IMG/VR virus record: IMGVR_UViG_3300031456_000005
Span: 1-48,844 of that record
DNA length: 48,844 bases
Direction: 5' to 3' (one strand)
Origin: a virus
Below, in pieces: positions 45,579 through 48,844 of the stretch; the first letter of the stretch is position 1; each line of letters opens with the position of its first letter. The position numbers and the translations under genes are program-made. The notes under the pieces are model-generated. The model had not been told where the DNA came from, did no database searches, and saw only the letters and a list, made by a program, of their open reading frames with translations.

Positions 45579-45809
45579 CTATCCGTGACCAGCAAGAACG
45601 CGGTCGTATTCGGCCCACAGCGCCTCCTGCCACGCCACCTCGGCCTTGGTCCTGCGCTCCACCTGCAGGTCGTAGACGTCCTTGGCCCAGAAGGTCAGCG
45701 GCTTGGCGCCGGACCTGATGGGGGCGAGCCGGCCACGGTGCACGAGTCCGCGTAGCCCGGTCGCCTCAATGTCCAGCGCCTCGGCCGCTTCGGCGCTGGT
45801 GAGCGTCAC
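45579..45809 (-). CDS. Excisionase/MerR-like HTH protein
   Basis: A 76-aa winged-helix protein: LTSAEAAEALDIEATGLRGL, then VHRGRLAPIRSGAKPLTFW. This is the HTH_17 / excisionase-type fold. It may bind near att sites and direct excision, or regulate late genes; it is about 29 kb from the integrase in the linear map, so an excisionase role is uncertain. GTG 45809 overlaps the micro-ORF stop. Confidence 0.7.
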   Translation of the reverse strand: MTLTSAEAAEALDIEATGLRGLVHRGRLAPIRSGAKPLTFWAKDVYDLQVERRTKAEVAWQEALWAEYDRVLAGHG

Positions 45810-45877
45810 CCGAACGCCAGCCGAGCTAGGCCGATGAGCCCGATCAGGATGCCTGCGCCCACGAAGTAAGGCTTCAT
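45806..45877 (-). CDS. Micro-ORF encoding a 23-aa membrane peptide
   Basis: ATG 45877 to TGA 45806 encodes MKPYFVGAGILIGLIGLARL and three more residues, almost all one transmembrane helix. Its stop overlaps the next GTG (GTGA), as for real genes in this operon. Too short to be certain. Confidence 0.5.
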   Translation of the reverse strand: MKPYFVGAGILIGLIGLARLAFG

Positions 45878-45892
45878 CAGTTCATGGTGCCA

Positions 45893-46384
45893 TCACCCGC
45901 TCGGGTCCTTCCCGAGCACGGCCATCGTCAGCGTGCCGCCGGCCTGGGCCTGAAGGATCTTCCTGGCCTGCCCGTCGTCAGCGTCCAAGGTCATGATCGT
46001 GGACGGGATGGCCGTGTCGGTAACAGTGGACCGCACGGACCGCCTAGCGCCGACGGCGATGACCTTGATGCTGGCGATCACCTGCACGCTCTTGCCGTCC
46101 TTGCTGGTCGAGTAGATGGCCACCAGGTCCCCGGGCCCGAGCAGCGCCCACACCCGGCCAGGGTCACCGACCTCGATGCTCAGCCCCAGGTGCGCCACAT
46201 CAGGATGCCCAGCGCTGGGCGTCGGGCTGGCCGGTAGGGGCTCCACTGTCGGTGGTGGCCCGTATCGTGCGCTCGCCGCCTTGGTAGCGCGCTGGTCGGC
46301 GCCCTTGACGTAGAGGGCGATCAACCCCACGCCGACGGCGGCGATGAGCACCGATGCCACCAACAGCAGTGTCCGACGCCCCAT
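45893..46384 (-). CDS. CpaB/RcpC-like membrane-anchored protein
   Basis: A 163-aa protein. N-terminal anchor GRRTLLLVASVLIAAVGVGL then IALYVKGADQRA, as in Flp pilus assembly proteins CpaB/RcpC of actinobacteria. The C-terminal domain (GPGDLVAIYSTSKDGKSVQV, TIMTLDADDGQARKILQAQA) follows the same family pattern, but the SAF domain is missing or reduced. TACGGT seven bases before the ATG suggests a leaderless promoter. It might mimic or interfere with host pili; this is inference. Confidence 0.65.
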   Translation of the reverse strand: MGRRTLLLVASVLIAAVGVGLIALYVKGADQRATKAASARYGPPPTVEPLPASPTPSAGHPDVAHLGLSIEVGDPGRVWALLGPGDLVAIYSTSKDGKSVQVIASIKVIAVGARRSVRSTVTDTAIPSTIMTLDADDGQARKILQAQAGGTLTMAVLGKDPSG

Positions 46385-46420
46385 GCACCGCACCGTAGCC
46401 GCATGCCTACGATCGGGTAC
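46385..46420. promoter_or_regulatory. Divergent leaderless promoters
   Basis: On the minus strand TACGGT lies seven bases before ATG 46384; on the plus strand TACGAT lies seven bases before ATG 46421. Neither gene has a Shine-Dalgarno. The 36-bp region thus seems to hold two overlapping promoters. Confidence 0.55.
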
Positions 46421-46780
46421 ATGGAACGGGAGTTATGGGATCACCCGGGTGGTCCACCGGCGCGGCCCGCTGGTGTGCCTGACTATCCGGATGGGGAGTG
46501 GCTGGAGTGGGTCAGCCGCCCCAACGATGGGCCGCAGCGGTTGGTGTGGGCGTGGATCCGGGGCGATTGGGAGCACGGGTGGGTGTCCGCTGAGGGGCGG
46601 ACGGCGTCGGGCTGGTGGTTGTTCGTGTGGTGGCCGAGCAATCCTGAGTGGGTGCATGAGGCGGCGACCCTGCCCTATGCACCGACCCCGGAGGAACTGG
46701 CGAAGACGCGGGCCGCGTGGGGTCTGCCGGATCTGTCGCGGGATGAGCTGGTGGCGCTGATCCGGAAGGATTTCGGCTAG
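46421..46780 (+). CDS. Hypothetical Trp-rich protein, isolated on the plus strand
   Basis: A 119-aa protein with many Trp residues (GEWLEWVSRP, LVWAWIRGDWEHGW, GWWLFVWWPSNPEW). No signal peptide or known motif. It is alone on its strand among minus-strand genes, with a predicted leaderless start, and ends head to head with the gene at 46777. Such isolated divergent genes are often expressed in lysogens (inference). Confidence 0.7.
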   Translation: MERELWDHPGGPPARPAGVPDYPDGEWLEWVSRPNDGPQRLVWAWIRGDWEHGWVSAEGRTASGWWLFVWWPSNPEWVHEAATLPYAPTPEELAKTRAAWGLPDLSRDELVALIRKDFG

Positions 46781-46983
46781 TCGTCGTCGAACCGGCGTCC
46801 AGCGACGATCTCGCCCAGCCGGGTGCGTGCCCGGTGAACGGCGGCCTTCCACCGGTAGCGCAGGCGGGTGCGCCACGGCAGCGGCGGCCGGGTGTCCGGG
46901 ATGAGGCCAGCGTCCATCAGCACCTCGTCGCTGACCTGGACGTAGCTGGTGCTCTTCACGACCGAGATCGCCTCGTCGCCCAT
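46777..46983 (-). CDS. Conserved small actinophage protein
   Basis: A 68-aa protein (GDEAISVVKSTSYVQVSDE, then LMDAGLIPDTRPPLPWRTR) with a basic C terminus. I recognise this type as frequent in actinophage early regions; function unknown. Its stop abuts the stop of the convergent gene. Confidence 0.65.
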   Translation of the reverse strand: MGDEAISVVKSTSYVQVSDEVLMDAGLIPDTRPPLPWRTRLRYRWKAAVHRARTRLGEIVAGRRFDDD

Positions 46984-47429
46984 CAGTCCACGCTCCAATC
47001 GGGTTGCCAGCCATCGCGGTCGGCGTAGGGCTGGGCGAGCAGCAGCACGGTCCAGCACGCTGGTGCAGCGTCATCGTCATCAAGGTCCCAGAGCTGGCCG
47101 ACGGCGCTCTGGATGATCGGGAGCGGGCAGTGGTGCCGCCGTCGATCGTGGGCGTCGAGGATGGCCCGCTTGGCCTTCACCTCGGCCAGCGCGCGGGCCG
47201 GATCCCAGGCGGCGACGTGAGCAAGCACGCCTTGCTCGTACTGCGGGTAGGACGTTGCCGAATCGACGATCATTCGGCCCTCGTCGTCAGCTACGCAGCT
47301 CGGAGTGTCTGTGTGCGCGCTGACCTCCCATCGACCGCTGACGATCTCATTCATGGCGTCCACGCAGGCGCGGTTTGCCACCCGCTCGTCGGCGTCGAGC
47401 TGCTCGCGCAGAAACTCGCTCAGCGTCAC
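46983..47429 (-). CDS. DUF6221-family protein
   Basis: A 148-aa protein with the family layout: LSEFLREQLDADERVANRAC, AHVAAWDPARALAEVKAKRA, HHCPLPII and LLAQPYADRDGWQPDW. DUF6221 proteins are common in Streptomyces and related actinobacteria and phages, with unknown role. It overlaps both neighbours. Confidence 0.75.
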   Translation of the reverse strand: MTLSEFLREQLDADERVANRACVDAMNEIVSGRWEVSAHTDTPSCVADDEGRMIVDSATSYPQYEQGVLAHVAAWDPARALAEVKAKRAILDAHDRRRHHCPLPIIQSAVGQLWDLDDDDAAPACWTVLLLAQPYADRDGWQPDWSVD

Positions 47430-47671
47430 CTTGGACTCCCGCTTTGCCTTCGGGTGGCTTGCCCGATCACAGTGCGTCCAAGGCTTGGGCGCCCAGCGAC
47501 GATCGGCTCCAGGGGCTCGATCCAGAGCGGCGCGCCGGGGACGGGAGTGCCGCCATCTGCGATGCAGGTTTCGGCCCAGAGGTTGCGCGCACCCTCCTCG
47601 CCGATCTCGTCCCAGATGTCCGGCTTGACGAACACCCGGTACTCCTCGGCTGGCGTTGCCTCACTGTCCAT
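47426..47671 (-). CDS. Hypothetical protein
   Basis: An 81-aa protein with EEYRVFVKPDIWDEIGEEGA, then LWAETCIADGGTPVPGAPLW and a basic C terminus. TACGGT lies exactly seven bases before ATG 47671, with no Shine-Dalgarno, so a leaderless promoter may start a transcript here. Function unknown. Confidence 0.65.
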   Translation of the reverse strand: MDSEATPAEEYRVFVKPDIWDEIGEEGARNLWAETCIADGGTPVPGAPLWIEPLEPIVAGRPSLGRTVIGQATRRQSGSPR

Positions 47672-47676
47672 GCCGT

Positions 47677-47907
47677 TCACCGTAGCGGCGGGTTGATGTC
47701 GTGGTCCCAGCGTGGCGCGAACCCGGTCACCGCCGCACCGGCGCCGGTCCGCTCGGGCACGTCCCGGAACCGGACCTCGTCGGCGCTCATGCACCGGTGG
47801 CCGTCCCGCCACGCCTTCAGCCGGTCGTCGGTGGCGAGGTCGCCGACGAGCTTGGTGGAGGACCCGCACCGGCAGGTCTCGCTGATCTCGGGCAGGGCGT
47901 CGCTCAT
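47677..47907 (-). CDS. Hypothetical protein
   Basis: A 76-aa protein with CRCGSSTKLVGDL near the N terminus and GHRCMSADEV in the middle, a possible zinc site, then an acidic to neutral tail. ATG overlaps the previous stop (ATGA). Function unknown. Confidence 0.6.
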   Translation of the reverse strand: MSDALPEISETCRCGSSTKLVGDLATDDRLKAWRDGHRCMSADEVRFRDVPERTGAGAAVTGFAPRWDHDINPPLR

Positions 47908-48206
47908 CCGTCGAAGTCCGTCGGTGGTGTGCCGGGCAGCGTGGGCGGACTGAGGGTCGGCGCTGGAGCCCACGCTGCCGTGTCGACGTCCTCCTCGGCC
48001 TGCGTGATCGGTCGCATCAGAGCGAAGCCAAGCCAGTCCGTGAGGAGCTTGGCCAGCTCGGCGGCTGCGGCCCGATCCAAGGTGACCGTGCTCATGCAGT
48101 GATTGGTGTGCTGGGCGATATCCAGTTCCACCGTGTCGGTCAGCGTCGCAACGGTGAGTTCGTCGCCGTCGGTGTCGGTCCAGCTTCTTTGCCGGGGGTA
48201 GCTCAT
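47904..48206 (-). CDS. Hypothetical protein
   Basis: A 100-aa protein: beta-rich N-terminal half (DELTVATLTDTVELDIAQH, then STVTLDRAAAAELAKLLTDW) followed by a Pro/Thr-rich disordered tail. Similar short proteins occur in actinophages. No function visible. Confidence 0.6.
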   Translation of the reverse strand: MSYPRQRSWTDTDGDELTVATLTDTVELDIAQHTNHCMSTVTLDRAAAAELAKLLTDWLGFALMRPITQAEEDVDTAAWAPAPTLSPPTLPGTPPTDFDG

Positions 48207-48448
48207 GCCGTCTGTCCTTCCTGGTCGTGGGCGGCGTGGGCGTAGAAGTAGCCGGACCAGAAGAGCGCCAACCGCTTGTCCTCGCCGCTGAGGTCGCTGG
48301 CGCTGATGGCGGCCAGGCCGTTGACGAGCTGGTCTCGGTCGGTGGGATCGAAGCGGGCGATCTGGCGTTCGGTGTGGTCCTCGAAGACGAAGACGTCGCC
48401 GTTAGCGAGACCTTGGATGAGGTAGTCACCGCTGGGTAGACGTGCCAT
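48203..48448 (-). CDS. Hypothetical protein
   Basis: An 81-aa protein (ARLPSGDYLIQGLANGDVFV, then DQLVNGLAAISASDLSGEDK) with a mixed alpha/beta pattern. It overlaps the downstream gene by four bases and the split gene upstream by 23 bases. Function unknown. Confidence 0.6.
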   Translation of the reverse strand: MARLPSGDYLIQGLANGDVFVFEDHTERQIARFDPTDRDQLVNGLAAISASDLSGEDKRLALFWSGYFYAHAAHDQEGQTA

Positions 48449-48844
48449 TGAGCCGTTCCTCCTGGTCGCTGAACCGGTGGGCCATGACCTTCACCAGGGC
48501 GGCCCAGTGCAGCTCGTCGAACGTCCGTCCGCAGTGCCAGCATTTTCTGAGGTCGCCGAAGTCGTGGATGGTGCCCGTGGCTCCGCACCGGCAGGGGGCC
48601 CACTCGATCCGCGTGGGTGCTTCCCGCCACGGGGCGAGCGCGTGAGCCCTCGAGGCCAGAGCGTCGGCCTCCTCGAGTAGTGCCCGGACGGATTCGGCTT
48701 TGGCTCGGGCGTGAGCAGCGGCGATCGCCTCGTGCACGTCCGTGCGCGGTTTGGTCTCGGCCCATTCGATGGCGCCCTTGACGGCGTCCTCCGTCGCCCT
48801 GGCGCCCTGTGCGGCCCGCAACGGCTCGATGTGAGCCACCAGCC
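48426..48844 (-). CDS. Hypothetical protein, 3' part of the gene split by the contig ends
   Basis: C-terminal part of the 267-aa protein whose start is at 512. After a helical stretch (DALASRAHALAPWREAP) it ends with CRCGATGTIHDFGD, then CWHCGRTFDELHW, a likely zinc ribbon, and a basic tail. Bases 48718-48844 duplicate 1-127, so this part of the coding sequence is shown twice. Function unknown. Confidence 0.85.
   Translation of the reverse strand, partial: LVAHIEPLRAAQGARATEDAVKGAIEWAETKPRTDVHEAIAAAHARAKAESVRALLEEADALASRAHALAPWREAPTRIEWAPCRCGATGTIHDFGDLRKCWHCGRTFDELHWAALVKVMAHRFSDQEERLNGTSTQR
48718..48844. repeat. Terminal overlap, right copy
   Basis: Exact copy of bases 1-127; see the left copy. 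It lies inside the coding sequence of the split gene, in frame with it, which confirms that the two ends join. Confidence 0.9.

Noticed and set aside
1-48844. CRISPR arrays, rRNA genes, insertion sequences
   Set aside because: No regularly spaced direct repeats with unique spacers, no rRNA signatures and no transposase-like proteins were found.

Overview
The window is a nearly complete, circularly assembled genome of a temperate, long-tailed (siphovirus-type) bacteriophage of an actinobacterial host. The evidence is high GC content, a phage WhiB regulator, GTG and TTG starts, leaderless promoters, an actinophage-type amidase endolysin and a full HK97-type head and tail module. The first 127 bases are repeated exactly as the last 127 bases, so the unique circle is 48,717 bp and one gene is split across the two ends. 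The host genus cannot be read from the sequence.

Most genes lie on the minus strand and are tightly packed, with ATGA, GTGA or TGATG stop/start overlaps. Reading in the direction of transcription, from high to low coordinates: 48.8-46.8 kb holds small early or unknown genes. 46.4-45.0 kb holds a CpaB-like membrane protein, a micro-ORF, an excisionase-like HTH protein, a tRNA-like sequence and the packaging HNH endonuclease. 44.8-38.5 kb holds small and large terminase, a membrane protein, portal, prohead protease and major capsid protein. 38.4-32.1 kb is an unusual insert of a double glycosyltransferase, a methyltransferase and several appendage-like structural proteins. 32.1-28.1 kb holds the head-tail connector, terminator-like protein, tail tube and tail assembly chaperones (with a -1 frameshift). 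28.1-22.4 kb holds a tape measure with a built-in NlpC/P60 peptidase, and minor tail proteins. 22.4-19.5 kb is the lysis cassette, interrupted by an HNH gene, followed by a HAD phosphatase.

The lysogeny block (16.3-19.3 kb) lies mainly on the plus strand: a repressor overlapping the tyrosine integrase, a second XRE regulator and an MmpS-like surface protein, bounded by GC-rich terminators. A divergent leaderless promoter pair with a CTGTCA-C-TGACAG operator separates it from the early leftward operon (16.2 to 0 kb). That operon encodes many small proteins, two secreted proteins and an aberrant tRNA, WhiB, RecE-like and RecT-like recombination proteins, a RuvC-like resolvase, a clamp-like protein, and a replication initiator with iterons and DnaA boxes inside or next to its gene.

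The most striking locus is the endolysin (20.8-22.4 kb). Its 5' end is present twice, on either side of an opposite-strand HNH gene. The copy joined to the rest of the gene is broken by a TAG codon and an 8-nt discontinuity, with identical ACC codons on both sides and a 34-bp near-perfect inverted repeat in front. Joining the two ACC codons restores the expected amidase sequence, including a zinc-ligand histidine that internal starts would lose. This resembles a small translational-bypass element beside a homing endonuclease. It is an inference and needs testing.
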